Shown piece after piece: positions 16,872-26,605 of a stretch of DNA of 64,000 nucleotides. The notes beneath the pieces are model-generated. The model was not told the origin of the DNA, searched no databases, and worked only from the letters and a program-made list of their open reading frames with translations. The position numbers and the translations under genes are program-made. Source of the stretch: Splendidivirga corallicola (GTDB taxonomy: Bacteria; Bacteroidota; Bacteroidia; Cytophagales; Cyclobacteriaceae); contig JAUJEA010000003.1 in NCBI GenBank assembly GCA_030442035.1, forward strand, positions 62,001 through 126,000, in the 5' to 3' direction. Each line of letters begins with the position of its first letter. The first letter of the stretch is position 1.

Positions 16872-19800
16872 TTAAAAATCGTAGCCTAGCGTCACATAAA
16901 ATTTAGGTGATTTTACTTCATAATCTTCCACAGGCCAGGCTATATCAAATTTCATATAGTAACCTAAGAGTACTGTCCTCATTCCGGCTCCATAACTCGA
17001 CAGCCATGGACTGTTGAAATTATCGATCACAGCCTCAAAAGGAGATCCATCGGCTCTTATCACTTCTCTATTCAAGCTATTCTCATCCGGCCATAATTTG
17101 CTTCCATTCCATGAAGAACCTATATCAAAGAATCCAACAAACTGCAGGTTACGTAAAAAATTTGATGAGACTGGTCCGCTGGATAGGTATTTGACAATAG
17201 GCAACCTCAACTCAGCATTAAATAATACCGCATTGGTACCGTTGAATTTATTGTAATTGAATCCTCTGAGGTTGGTCACATATTCCAAAAATAACAGATT
17301 GCTATTATCTCGCTCCGACTCAATAGCCAAAGGATCGTTGGATTCCTGGGAATCGGTATTTTTGAATAACCAATTATCCATACCGCCCAACAAGAAGCGT
17401 GGTGTATCATCCCCCATAAACCTTCCATAAAAGAAACGGGTGGCAAAGATAAATTCTCGGTGGATCTTCTGATAATTCCTGATATCAACTGTTAATTTGC
17501 TGAAACTTGGTTTTATATCATTCAAGCTTTGATACCTGGTAAAAGAGGCTTTTGCTCTTGTTCCTTCATATAAATTCAATCCATTGGTGACACTGTTGTC
17601 ATAGACAAATTCAATTTTACCACCACCATACTGCGCCTTGGTATCAATTGGCTCAATTACAGGACCAGGTAGCAAAAGATCATCATCCAGATCGAACGAA
17701 CGTGTTTGTGCATAGAAAGGAGAGATACTGATCCTCGAAGTAACGCTAATCGGATAGGAAACACCTACTTCAAATTTGTTAAGCGTATATCTTTGAGAAA
17801 TAGCATTGTCGCTATTTGATTCCCTGAATATCACTTTTCGATCGTATCTGGCGTTGAAATCAAGTTTATATTTTAAAAACTGATACTCTGTGAAAAGATC
17901 ACTGTTTTTTAAATCGGTAATTGCCAGAATTCCACCATAAAATCTATGATTTTCCAGCATGTCATTCATCTGGGCTTCTATCTGAATACCAAAACCCCTC
18001 ATAGGATCTATTACCCATGAAGTAATTAAGTTATCTGCACTGAATCTCGTCTCATAAGGTAAAGGTCCGAGTATCTTACTTTCCTTTTGGATCTTTCTGT
18101 AATTTGATAGGAAAGAATTGTTTATGGGACTATCATTTTTTTCCTTCTTCTCAACATCCTTATCAAAAACATAATTATCGGTGTCTATAATATCCGTATC
18201 TACCTCCTCCTCAGGAACAATCTCAATTTGATCATCACCGATCAATTCTTCTTCTGTTTCGTTATTGATAACTTCCTTTTGTTGTTGATTGAGTACATTG
18301 ATTCTCTGAGAAATATATTTCGCTTGCAATACCTCCTGCCTTCTGGTTGGGGATGTAAAGATGCTTTTGTTGAAATCATAGTTCTTCTTAAGATACACAA
18401 AATCATCGCCTTTATTTGTTGCAATAAAGGTCACATCACCTGAATTAACATCGATATCATAATCCTGAATGTTCAGATTAAAATCCGACATCTGAACAAA
18501 GAGGTTATCGCTGATGCTATACTTATAGAGGTTGATAATACCCTTCTGGTCACTCAAGTAAAAAATATCATTGCCATTCAAGGGAAGCGGCTTGACATCA
18601 TGGCTCAATGTATTTGTGGCTCTGAAAAGGACATTTTTCGTTGTATCAATGTCGTAGATAAACAAATTATAATTGTCGTCAATATCTTTAAATTCCTTCG
18701 TTTTTGTATTTAAAGTGTCGGTAGTTCTATTGGAGCTAAAAACTATCTGCTTAGTGTTGGGGATGAACTTTGGATCCACATCATCATAAATATCGCTCGT
18801 CACTCTTTTCAATCCATTTCTTTTAAGGCTAATGATAAAGATATCACTCCTTCCGTTGATATCAGCACTCATAACCACAAGATTCCCGCTGGATGAAAAA
18901 TCAAAGCTCTTTATTTGATTAAATCGTCCTAGTTCCTTTTTTATTTTGCTTTTCGAATTGACATCATATTGCCATAAATAGTTCCTACCACTTTTAGTAC
19001 CAATTATGCCCAATACATTTTCATCTTTCCAACTTAAAATTGGTGTATCATAGTCTACCACCTGGTTGATGACCTGATAACCACCGCCAAATATAACCTT
19101 AGACTTACCGTTTTCTTTATTTTGCAGAACCACACGATATCGCCCATGATTGTTCTGTACATAAGCTATATACTTACTATCAGGGCTAATAGCCACTTGA
19201 CTAAAAGCCAATCCTTTTCTATTCTTTTTTTGAAGTTTCTCATCAGCTAGAGGGGCTTGATAGTTCTGCTGCACTTTCGAAGCCATGTCATGATAGTATC
19301 GCTCCCATTCTACTATAAATCTCTTGAAAGGAATGCTGAGTGTATTGGCAATACCTTTCTCTTCATCACGGATGATTCTGGTTAGATTCAAGATATAGGA
19401 GATATTGCTTCGTCCATAATATTCCGCTATGAAGTTCCAGATCGATTGCCCGATCAGCGTGGCTTCCCTTCCCTGGAATCTGGAAAGCTTCTTGAATTTT
19501 CTATTGGTGAACAGGTCTCTTACATAATCATCCATTTCGACGCTCCATCCTTCTGCGGCATAAGCAGCTGCTCCATCCATGAACCAATCGGGAAGTGTTA
19601 ATAAAATACCGTTCTGAAACATATCAGTTAAACTTCCACCAAACATCATATCGTTGACAAGCATTTGTGAAAACCTGTAAACAAGTTCTGTTTTGAATTC
19701 GCTGACTGTTCCTGGATAAGCCAATTCCAGCTGTGATTTTACAAAGTTGGTCTGACCACCAACCGTAAAGTTGTTTTCGTTCAAACCAACATTACTCTGT

Positions 19801-20102
19801 TGCAAATCCACAACCGAATTATAAAGAAATAGCTTGGTTTTTGAGTAGGGCGAATAACCTAATACATCGGTTACTCTGTCAAACTCATCTTCAAGGTATC
19901 TTGCGGCAATTTGAGCGAGGTCGGATCCACCTTCGTAAAAATAAACATCGAAATTATCCGTACTATAATATCTCCACTCAAAATTTTTATATTGTACCCT
20001 GTTCTTGCCAAATGATTCAATCGATTGTTGGGCACTGGCAGGATTAATTAAAAACCACAACGCTGCAACAAAAAACAAACTCCTTTTTAACTTCACAGCC
20101 AT
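16872..20102 (-). CDS. Outer-membrane protein: degenerate peptidase-MA-like domain, TolB-like propeller and beta-barrel
   Basis: 1076 residues from the ATG at 20102, which starts a clean Sec signal (cut at ASA-QQ). An in-frame TTG at 20132 overlaps the upstream stop but adds 10 residues ahead of the signal. Residues about 30-280 resemble a gluzincin of the peptidase MA type, but the expected HExxH site reads YRFSQ (about 142-146) and the usual EG reads DG in LPDWFMDGAAAY, so it is probably inactive. About 300-610 have WD40/PD40-like blades (AISPDSKYIAYVQN, KQIVFSSNRTTDT). An acidic linker precedes a BamA/Omp85-like barrel with GGMDNWLF and LRGFNYNKF and an aromatic C-terminus (GYDF). Often labelled TolB in Bacteroidota genomes, but it is not the classical Tol component. 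Function unknown; likely outer-membrane assembly or anchoring. Confidence 0.82.
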   Translation of the reverse strand: MAVKLKRSLFFVAALWFLINPASAQQSIESFGKNRVQYKNFEWRYYSTDNFDVYFYEGGSDLAQIAARYLEDEFDRVTDVLGYSPYSKTKLFLYNSVVDLQQSNVGLNENNFTVGGQTNFVKSQLELAYPGTVSEFKTELVYRFSQMLVNDMMFGGSLTDMFQNGILLTLPDWFMDGAAAYAAEGWSVEMDDYVRDLFTNRKFKKLSRFQGREATLIGQSIWNFIAEYYGRSNISYILNLTRIIRDEEKGIANTLSIPFKRFIVEWERYYHDMASKVQQNYQAPLADEKLQKKNRKGLAFSQVAISPDSKYIAYVQNNHGRYRVVLQNKENGKSKVIFGGGYQVINQVVDYDTPILSWKDENVLGIIGTKSGRNYLWQYDVNSKSKIKKELGRFNQIKSFDFSSSGNLVVMSADINGRSDIFIISLKRNGLKRVTSDIYDDVDPKFIPNTKQIVFSSNRTTDTLNTKTKEFKDIDDNYNLFIYDIDTTKNVLFRATNTLSHDVKPLPLNGNDIFYLSDQKGIINLYKYSISDNLFVQMSDFNLNIQDYDIDVNSGDVTFIATNKGDDFVYLKKNYDFNKSIFTSPTRRQEVLQAKYISQRINVLNQQQKEVINNETEEELIGDDQIEIVPEEEVDTDIIDTDNYVFDKDVEKKEKNDSPINNSFLSNYRKIQKESKILGPLPYETRFSADNLITSWVIDPMRGFGIQIEAQMNDMLENHRFYGGILAITDLKNSDLFTEYQFLKYKLDFNARYDRKVIFRESNSDNAISQRYTLNKFEVGVSYPISVTSRISISPFYAQTRSFDLDDDLLLPGPVIEPIDTKAQYGGGKIEFVYDNSVTNGLNLYEGTRAKASFTRYQSLNDIKPSFSKLTVDIRNYQKIHREFIFATRFFYGRFMGDDTPRFLLGGMDNWLFKNTDSQESNDPLAIESERDNSNLLFLEYVTNLRGFNYNKFNGTNAVLFNAELRLPIVKYLSSGPVSSNFLRNLQFVGFFDIGSSWNGSKLWPDENSLNREVIRADGSPFEAVIDNFNSPWLSSYGAGMRTVLLGYYMKFDIAWPVEDYEVKSPKFYVTLGYDF

Positions 20103-20128
20103 ACTAAAGTTTAAATTATCTTCTAATT

Positions 20129-21187
20129 TCAATATAACGAAAAATAACGAGTTATATTCACTTCGTTATTTAGGTTTTTATTACATTCTAAAAAATCGCA
20201 AAATTCTTTCGCGAAATAAGGAATCAGTGAAACTCCCTTAGTTCCAAAACCATTAAATATACATAAAGTTCCCATTTCAGGATGCTGACCTACAAATGGT
20301 CTTCTATCTTTCGTAGCAGGCCTATGTCCCGCCACTTGATCTATTATCTTATATTTTGTTTTTAGTAAAAGATCCAATTTCTCAACCAACTGTTTTTTTG
20401 CGGATTCCGTTACCTCCAGAGAAGTGTCCTTCCAGTCATAAGTTGCACCAACACGATAAGTGCCTTGTATAGTTGGCAGAATAAAAACACCCCTGTTAAA
20501 TATAACAGAAAAATCCTTTTCCGGTTCAATAATCAAGGTTTCACCTTTAACTGTTCTATAAGGTAACCATGAAAAGAACTTACTATCCTTCCCGGACGGC
20601 CCATCACAAAAAATAACTTTCCTGGCACTGATCCCATCATATTTCAAACCATCTGCTTCAAATTCAAGTTTCGCTTCATCGAAATATTCTTCTTTGTAAC
20701 CATTTTTTGAAATGAGCAAATTTCGATAAGAATCAAGCAATTTTTTTGTATCAACATACCCACCTTGCTTTAATTCCAGTCCACCGTAATCATCATTAAC
20801 GAATTCTTTATAAACTGGTTGGAGGTAATTATGATGAATAAACGGAGCATAGTCTTCCATAGCACTTTTCCCCATCCATTCATTTTGTTCTTCAATGGAA
20901 ATATACGGTCTGTAAATCGATGTCGGATGATAAAATTTCGTTTTTAATGTGGTTTCCAAGTCTTTATAGAAAGTCCTTAGATAAGGGAATAACTCATGTG
21001 CCATCCAGGTTTTTACCATTTTTCTGCCTGTGATGGGATTAAAAATTCCCGCTGCTGCTCTTGAGGAGGAGTGAACGTTCGAATCATTCATAACCACAAC
21101 ACGCCTTCCCCTTTTAATGAGCTCATAAGAAAGTATCGATCCTGCAAGACCCTGGCCAATGATCAAATAGTCTATTTCCATGGTCAT
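20129..21187 (-). CDS. FAD-dependent oxidoreductase, DAO family
   Basis: 352 residues. The N-terminal FAD-binding motif is IIGQGLAGSILSYELIKRGRR; SSRAAAGIFNPITGRKMVKTW follows at about 40-60, and GHRPATKDRRPFVGQHP near 290-306 with FNGFGTKGVSLIP is the C-terminal flavin contact seen in glycine oxidase/D-amino-acid oxidase-like enzymes. The reaction is probably oxidation of a primary or secondary amine, but the substrate cannot be predicted. ATG at 21181 is an equally good start. It lies just upstream of the propeller/barrel gene on the same strand (26 bases) and is divergent from the MBL hydrolase gene. Confidence 0.87.
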   Translation of the reverse strand: MTMEIDYLIIGQGLAGSILSYELIKRGRRVVVMNDSNVHSSSRAAAGIFNPITGRKMVKTWMAHELFPYLRTFYKDLETTLKTKFYHPTSIYRPYISIEEQNEWMGKSAMEDYAPFIHHNYLQPVYKEFVNDDYGGLELKQGGYVDTKKLLDSYRNLLISKNGYKEEYFDEAKLEFEADGLKYDGISARKVIFCDGPSGKDSKFFSWLPYRTVKGETLIIEPEKDFSVIFNRGVFILPTIQGTYRVGATYDWKDTSLEVTESAKKQLVEKLDLLLKTKYKIIDQVAGHRPATKDRRPFVGQHPEMGTLCIFNGFGTKGVSLIPYFAKEFCDFLECNKNLNNEVNITRYFSLY

Positions 21188-21260
21188 AAATTAAAAGAAG
21201 ATATTTTGAAATGTAGTAATAAATGGCTCATTTTGTAGGGTTCAATTCTGGAGATCAATC

Positions 21261-21911
21261 ATGATTAAAATAAAGAACTTCGTATTCAATCCTTTTATGG
21301 AAAACACCTACATCCTATATGATGAAACCGGCGAATGTATCATCATTGATCCAGGTTGCTACGAGAAACATGAGCAGGAAACACTAAGTTCTTTTATAGC
21401 AGAAAATAATCTGAAGGTAGTTTCTTTGCTGAATACCCATTGCCACATAGATCATGTGCTTGGCAATGCATTTGTAAAAAATACATACCAAGTTAAACTA
21501 CACATTCACAGGATTGATGAAGCCATACTGAAAGCAGTTAAGGCATATGCTCCAAACTATGGTTTTGCTCATTATGAAGAAGCTGATGTCGATGAATATT
21601 TAGATGAGGGAGATCAGGTAAGATTTGGCAATTCAATTTTGGATATAGTCTTTGTACCAGGTCATTCACCTGGTCATATTGCGTTTTACAATGAAGAACA
21701 GCGTATCTGCATTGGTGGCGACGTACTTTTCGCGGGTAGTATAGGAAGAACTGATCTACCAGGCGGAGATTTCAATACGTTAATTGAAAGTATTCATAAA
21801 AAGTTCTTTACTATGAGTGATCAAATGGTTGTTTATACTGGCCATGGCCCTGAAACAACCATTGGAAATGAAAAATTAACCAATCCCTTCTGCGCTATCA
21901 AAACTGCTTAA
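21261..21911 (+). CDS. MBL-fold metallo-hydrolase (glyoxalase II-like)
   Basis: 216 residues, full length for the small cytosolic MBL hydrolases. Metal site THCHIDH (H60, H62, D64, H65), GHSPGH near 135, GGDVLFAGSIGRTDLPGG supplying the bridging Asp, and TGHGPETT near 200 supplying the last His. Related proteins hydrolyse S-lactoylglutathione or other thioesters; many Bacteroidota lack glutathione, so the substrate is open. The stop is 3 bases before the TTG start of pssA, so the two are co-transcribed. Confidence 0.9.
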   Translation: MIKIKNFVFNPFMENTYILYDETGECIIIDPGCYEKHEQETLSSFIAENNLKVVSLLNTHCHIDHVLGNAFVKNTYQVKLHIHRIDEAILKAVKAYAPNYGFAHYEEADVDEYLDEGDQVRFGNSILDIVFVPGHSPGHIAFYNEEQRICIGGDVLFAGSIGRTDLPGGDFNTLIESIHKKFFTMSDQMVVYTGHGPETTIGNEKLTNPFCAIKTA

Positions 21912-21914
21912 TCC

Positions 21915-22613
21915 TTGGAAATTCGAAAACATATACCCAATCTATTCACCTTGGGAAACCTGTTGTGTGGTTGTATTGGTACTATTGAGGCGCTTCATGG
22001 GAATTTAATCAATGCCGCATGGCTTATTTGGGCTGCAGCGGTGTTTGATTTTTTGGATGGTTTTCTCGCCAGATTATTAAGAACACATTCTGAGATCGGG
22101 AAACAATTGGATTCTCTGGCTGATATGATAACATTTGGAGTATTGCCCTCCATGATCATGTTTGAGATGTTAAACCAGGTATCCGGTATTTTATGGCTCC
22201 CCTATTTTGCCTTTTTGATAGCCCTCTTTTCAGCACTTCGGCTGGCCAAATTTAATATCGACGAAAATCAATCAAACTCATTCATAGGGCTACCCACACC
22301 GGCCAACGCATTGTTTATTAGTTCTTTTCCTTTTTTTGTTTTTAAGGAAAACTTTTTCCTTGGTGAATTGATCGATCTTCAATGGCTTTTATTAATTATT
22401 ACTGTAGTTTTTTCTTATCTAATGGTAGCCAATATTGAAATGATTGCACTTAAGTTCAAAAATTTTTCTTGGGCAGATAATAAAATAAAATTTGTTTTGA
22501 TCGGATTGTCGATCCTACTTATTGCAGGTCTGAAGATATCGGGAATCCCAATTATTATTATTCTGTATGTGAGCTTATCAGGCATTTCTAACCGCTTTTT
22601 TGTTAGGAATTAA
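21915..22613 (+). CDS. pssA: CDP-diacylglycerol--serine O-phosphatidyltransferase
   Basis: 232 residues from a TTG start. The CDP-alcohol phosphotransferase motif D-G-x2-A-R-x8-G-x3-D-x3-D is exact at residues 48-70, within the DFLDGFLARLLR segment. About six membrane helices follow. It makes phosphatidylserine from CDP-diacylglycerol and serine, the first step to phosphatidylethanolamine. No ATG is available near the conserved N-terminus (IRKHIPNLFTLGNLLCG), which supports TTG. Phosphatidylserine decarboxylase is not in the window. Confidence 0.93.
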   Translation: MEIRKHIPNLFTLGNLLCGCIGTIEALHGNLINAAWLIWAAAVFDFLDGFLARLLRTHSEIGKQLDSLADMITFGVLPSMIMFEMLNQVSGILWLPYFAFLIALFSALRLAKFNIDENQSNSFIGLPTPANALFISSFPFFVFKENFFLGELIDLQWLLLIITVVFSYLMVANIEMIALKFKNFSWADNKIKFVLIGLSILLIAGLKISGIPIIIILYVSLSGISNRFFVRN

Positions 22614-22750
22614 TTCAGGTAATATGTCAGCTATGTTATATTTTGATTTAGCTTTCATTTTAAATCATCAGTAAATCAGGAACATTTACATAATATTCAT
22701 GGTTTTACGTTCGTATTATTAACTTAGTAATTCATCGCAGCTGCATATTA

Positions 22751-25700
22751 ATGAAGGGTTTGCCTTGTAAAGTAATATTGATCGTATTAACCATTTGTGC
22801 ATTCCATCACAACCGGATCCGCGCGCAGGATTGGAGCATTGAAAACCACACTATTGATTGGAAAACTCCGGAAAGCATTTTAAATGAAAATGGAGATTAT
22901 AAGCTTTCTCTAAGCTTTAATGGTGCCGTTTATCATCAGGGAGAAAGTATATTCCCATTAAAAGTAATAAAGCTGGCAGGAGTAAAAAAGGAAACGGTTG
23001 AAGTGATGAACAAGGTTTACGCCCCACTTACGGACTTGGAAAGGTTACTGGTTAAAGAGCATATTTCCGCAGAACAAAGCGGAACAAAAAAATATGAACT
23101 GGTTCAAAACAAATTGCCTTTCACTTATATTGAAATCCCACCGGTAATTTATGACAGTACCCTGGACATTCCATTGAAACTGGTTTCTTTCGATATAAAA
23201 TATAAAAAGACCGGACAGCCTCAGGAGAGGCGTGAAACGGAGCAAATAAGCTCAGTTTTAGCTGATGGTGATTGGTTCAAGTTCGGAGTGACGAAAGATG
23301 GTGTTCATAAAGTTGATTATGCAACATTGAACAGCACTGGCATTTCAATGGCCACGCTCGATCCTCGGAAAATAAGGATTTTTGGAAATGGAGGCGCTAT
23401 GCTTCCTCAGAGCAACAGTGTCTCTCGTCAGGAAGATCTCACTGAAAATGCCATTTTTGTTAGTGGTGAAGATGATGGCTCTTTTGATCAGAATGATTAT
23501 ATTCTTTTTTACACAAAAGGACCTCATCAATTCAAATACAACAGTGATAAAGACAATTTTGATTATGAGCATAATATCTATTCCGATACCGCTTACTATT
23601 TCTTAAATGTTGGGAACGAAAATGGTTTAAGGATTCAAAATCAAGAAAATGCCGGAAATAATCATCCATCGATTTCAACTTATGATTTTCATATTGCTCA
23701 TAAGAATACTTTGGAAAACAAGTTGAGGTCGGGAAGAGTATGGTATGGTGAACGCTTCAAGACCGCAGATCAATCATTCGACTTCGCTATTCCTGAAATG
23801 ACAGGTGGAGCAAATTTTAAACTTGAGGTCTCCACCATGAGTTACAAGTCATTTGATAATAACTCAAGTTTCAATATTACTTTAAATAGTTTGACACTGG
23901 GCGAACAAAGTTTTCTGGCTGTGGCCAGTGGTCAATATTCATTAAAAGGCAGGAATCAAACAGATACATTCATTGCCAATACAAATTCCATCGGGGATTT
24001 GAATAATGCTAAAGTGACTTTAACATTTACACCAAGTACCAACAGTGAATCCCTCGGCTATCTAAATTATCTGTCCATCAATGTTAAGCGAAATTTAAAA
24101 CTTTACGATAATCAGACTTTATTCAGGTCCGTTGAAAGTCTGGGCAATGCCCATTCAACATTCCAAATATCAAATGTAAATGTCAACACCAAAATTTGGG
24201 ATGTCACCGATCCTTATGAACCTAAGTCTCAAATCTTTTCTATTCAGGCCAACACGGCCACATTTGGTGCTGAAACAAGCAGTTTAAAAGAATTCAGTGT
24301 TTTCAATGAGGATGTTTCCCTGGCTGATTTCTTCCATAAAATTGATAATCAGGACTTGCATGGAGGTGGTTCAGCCAACCTCATTATCATAGCAGACAAT
24401 TCATTGTATTCCGAAGCTGAGCGCCTGGCCAATTTCAGATCTTCTAATGATGGCCTTACTGTGAAAGTCGTTGATATTCAAAAAGTATATAACGAATTCT
24501 CATCAGGAAGTCAGGACATCAGTGCCATCAGGGATTATATGAAATACCTTTATGAAACTGGCAGTGGTGCTAATGAGTTGAAATATTTACTTCTTTTCGG
24601 GGATTCTTCCTATGATTATAAGGATGTCCTTGAGGGTAACGCTAATAAGATCCCAATATACGAATCAAGAAATTCTCTTCATCCAACCAGCACTTATTCC
24701 TCAGATGATTACTTTGGTTTTCTGGATGACGACGAGGGTGAGTGGACCGAAAACCCATCTGAAAATTATTTGATGGACATTGGTGTTGGAAGGCTGCCGG
24801 TTAACAATCCTGAGGAGGCCAGAATAGTAGTAAACAAGCTAATTCATTACGGTTCAAGCAGAAGCACATTAGGAAGTTGGAGAAATGAAATTTATTTGTC
24901 GGCCGACGATGGTGATAATAACAAACACCAGCAGGATGCTGAAAAGCTTGCGGAGATCGTTGAAAGTAATTACCCTCAATTCAATATTAATAAGATATAT
25001 TTAGACGCCTTCAATCAGGAAAAAACGCCAACCGGTGAGATATCTACCGGATTCGAAGAGGCTATAGATAATGCTGTTAATCGAGGTGCCCTTATTATCA
25101 ATTATACCGGACATGGTGGAGAAGTACAGTTGGCCCAGGAAGACGTTTTAAACACAGCCACCATAAAATCCTGGAAAAACTATGACAGGCTCCCGGTATT
25201 TGTAACAGCAACTTGTGAGTTTGGCAGGCATGATGATCCATTGCTGAGATCAGGAGCCGAGGAACTTCTGTTAAATCCAAATGGCGGTGCCATTGCAATG
25301 GTTACGACTTCCAGACCGGTTTTCTCCGGGTCAAATCTGCTGCTTAACAAAGCTTTTTATAATGCTGTCTTTGAGCAAGCCGATGGAGAATATCCACGAC
25401 TGGGAGATGTTATTATGAGCACCAAAAATAATAGCCTGGACAACAACAAAAACCGAAACTTCTCCTTGCTTGGTGATCCTTCGATGCAATTGAACTATCC
25501 TAAGAGGGCAGCCCGTATCACAGAGATCAACGGCAGACCGGTTGGTGAGGCCGATACACTTAAGGCACTGAATAAGATCACACTTTCAGGGGCTGTTTTT
25601 GATCAGGGTGATTCAAAAATAACCGACTACACCGGAATTTTGTATGCCACTGTTTTTGATAAAAAAACAACCATTGAAACAATAGGATCGGACGGCCCAT

Positions 25701-26578
25701 CTATGGTTTACGAAGAAAGAAATAACATCATCTATCGAGGTAGGGTTAGTGTGGCCAATGGAGATTTTTCACTTGAATTTATTGTACCAAAGAATATCTC
25801 TTATCTGATAGACAGTGGAAAAGTCAGCTTGTATACTGAAAACCTTGAGAATCTTATTGACGGCAACGGCGCCAATATTGATCTGAAAATTGGAGGAAGC
25901 AGTAAAATCATAGGTTCCGATAATAATCCCCCTGAAATAAAGTTGTATATGGAAGACACTTTATTTGTTTCCGGAGGAAGTGTTTCAAGTAATACCTTGC
26001 TACTGGTGAATTTAAGGGATGAAAGTGGCATTAATATTTCAAGTGCTGGCCTTGGTCAAGATATTACGGCAACATTGGATCAAAAGACAACATTTATTTT
26101 AAACGAATTTTATCAAACAGATTTAGATAGCTTTCAAAGTGGATGGATTGCTTTTCCTATCAATGGATTGGAAAAAGGGGAACATTCCATAAAACTTAAA
26201 GCCTGGGATACTTACAATAACTCCAATGAGGCAGAGATCCGTTTTGTTGTGTCTGATGAGAACCTCATAAAACTCAAAGAAGTATCCAACTACCCCAATC
26301 CTCTCTCAACTCATACCAACTTTACCATTCGTCATAACAGGGTTGGAGAAAGTCTTGATATCACGATTGAAATATTCTCAATAAAGGGTCAGTTGGTCAC
26401 TAAAATTCAAAGAAGAATTGACAATAGCAATGGCTCCATCAATACCATTGAATGGGATGGAAGAAGGGATAATGGAGAAAAGCTGGGCAATGGTTTATAC
26501 GTATATAAAGTTTTTGTTACGTCTCTTTTGGACGGGGCAAAAAACCAGCAATTTCAAAAGTTAGTTATTATTAATTAA
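22751..26578 (+). CDS. porU: Type IX secretion system sortase PorU
   Basis: 1275 residues. The Sec signal ends RIRA-QDW. After an N-terminal beta-rich region, a gingipain-like C25 cysteine protease domain spans about 540-920: LLLFGDSSYDYK, catalytic His in NYTGHGG (H788) and catalytic Cys in TATCEFG (C822). Ig-like segments follow, then a C-terminal sorting-type domain (about 1180-1275, SNYPNPLS and GLYVYKVFV). PorU cleaves the CTD of T9SS cargo at the cell surface and attaches cargo to anionic lipopolysaccharide. porV follows after 27 bases, encoding the partner that tethers PorU to the outer membrane. Length and architecture are normal for Cytophagales PorU. Confidence 0.95.
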   Translation: MKGLPCKVILIVLTICAFHHNRIRAQDWSIENHTIDWKTPESILNENGDYKLSLSFNGAVYHQGESIFPLKVIKLAGVKKETVEVMNKVYAPLTDLERLLVKEHISAEQSGTKKYELVQNKLPFTYIEIPPVIYDSTLDIPLKLVSFDIKYKKTGQPQERRETEQISSVLADGDWFKFGVTKDGVHKVDYATLNSTGISMATLDPRKIRIFGNGGAMLPQSNSVSRQEDLTENAIFVSGEDDGSFDQNDYILFYTKGPHQFKYNSDKDNFDYEHNIYSDTAYYFLNVGNENGLRIQNQENAGNNHPSISTYDFHIAHKNTLENKLRSGRVWYGERFKTADQSFDFAIPEMTGGANFKLEVSTMSYKSFDNNSSFNITLNSLTLGEQSFLAVASGQYSLKGRNQTDTFIANTNSIGDLNNAKVTLTFTPSTNSESLGYLNYLSINVKRNLKLYDNQTLFRSVESLGNAHSTFQISNVNVNTKIWDVTDPYEPKSQIFSIQANTATFGAETSSLKEFSVFNEDVSLADFFHKIDNQDLHGGGSANLIIIADNSLYSEAERLANFRSSNDGLTVKVVDIQKVYNEFSSGSQDISAIRDYMKYLYETGSGANELKYLLLFGDSSYDYKDVLEGNANKIPIYESRNSLHPTSTYSSDDYFGFLDDDEGEWTENPSENYLMDIGVGRLPVNNPEEARIVVNKLIHYGSSRSTLGSWRNEIYLSADDGDNNKHQQDAEKLAEIVESNYPQFNINKIYLDAFNQEKTPTGEISTGFEEAIDNAVNRGALIINYTGHGGEVQLAQEDVLNTATIKSWKNYDRLPVFVTATCEFGRHDDPLLRSGAEELLLNPNGGAIAMVTTSRPVFSGSNLLLNKAFYNAVFEQADGEYPRLGDVIMSTKNNSLDNNKNRNFSLLGDPSMQLNYPKRAARITEINGRPVGEADTLKALNKITLSGAVFDQGDSKITDYTGILYATVFDKKTTIETIGSDGPSMVYEERNNIIYRGRVSVANGDFSLEFIVPKNISYLIDSGKVSLYTENLENLIDGNGANIDLKIGGSSKIIGSDNNPPEIKLYMEDTLFVSGGSVSSNTLLLVNLRDESGINISSAGLGQDITATLDQKTTFILNEFYQTDLDSFQSGWIAFPINGLEKGEHSIKLKAWDTYNNSNEAEIRFVVSDENLIKLKEVSNYPNPLSTHTNFTIRHNRVGESLDITIEIFSIKGQLVTKIQRRIDNSNGSINTIEWDGRRDNGEKLGNGLYVYKVFVTSLLDGAKNQQFQKLVIIN

Positions 26579-26605
26579 TTATATTTGGGCGGAAAATAAA
26601 ATTCT

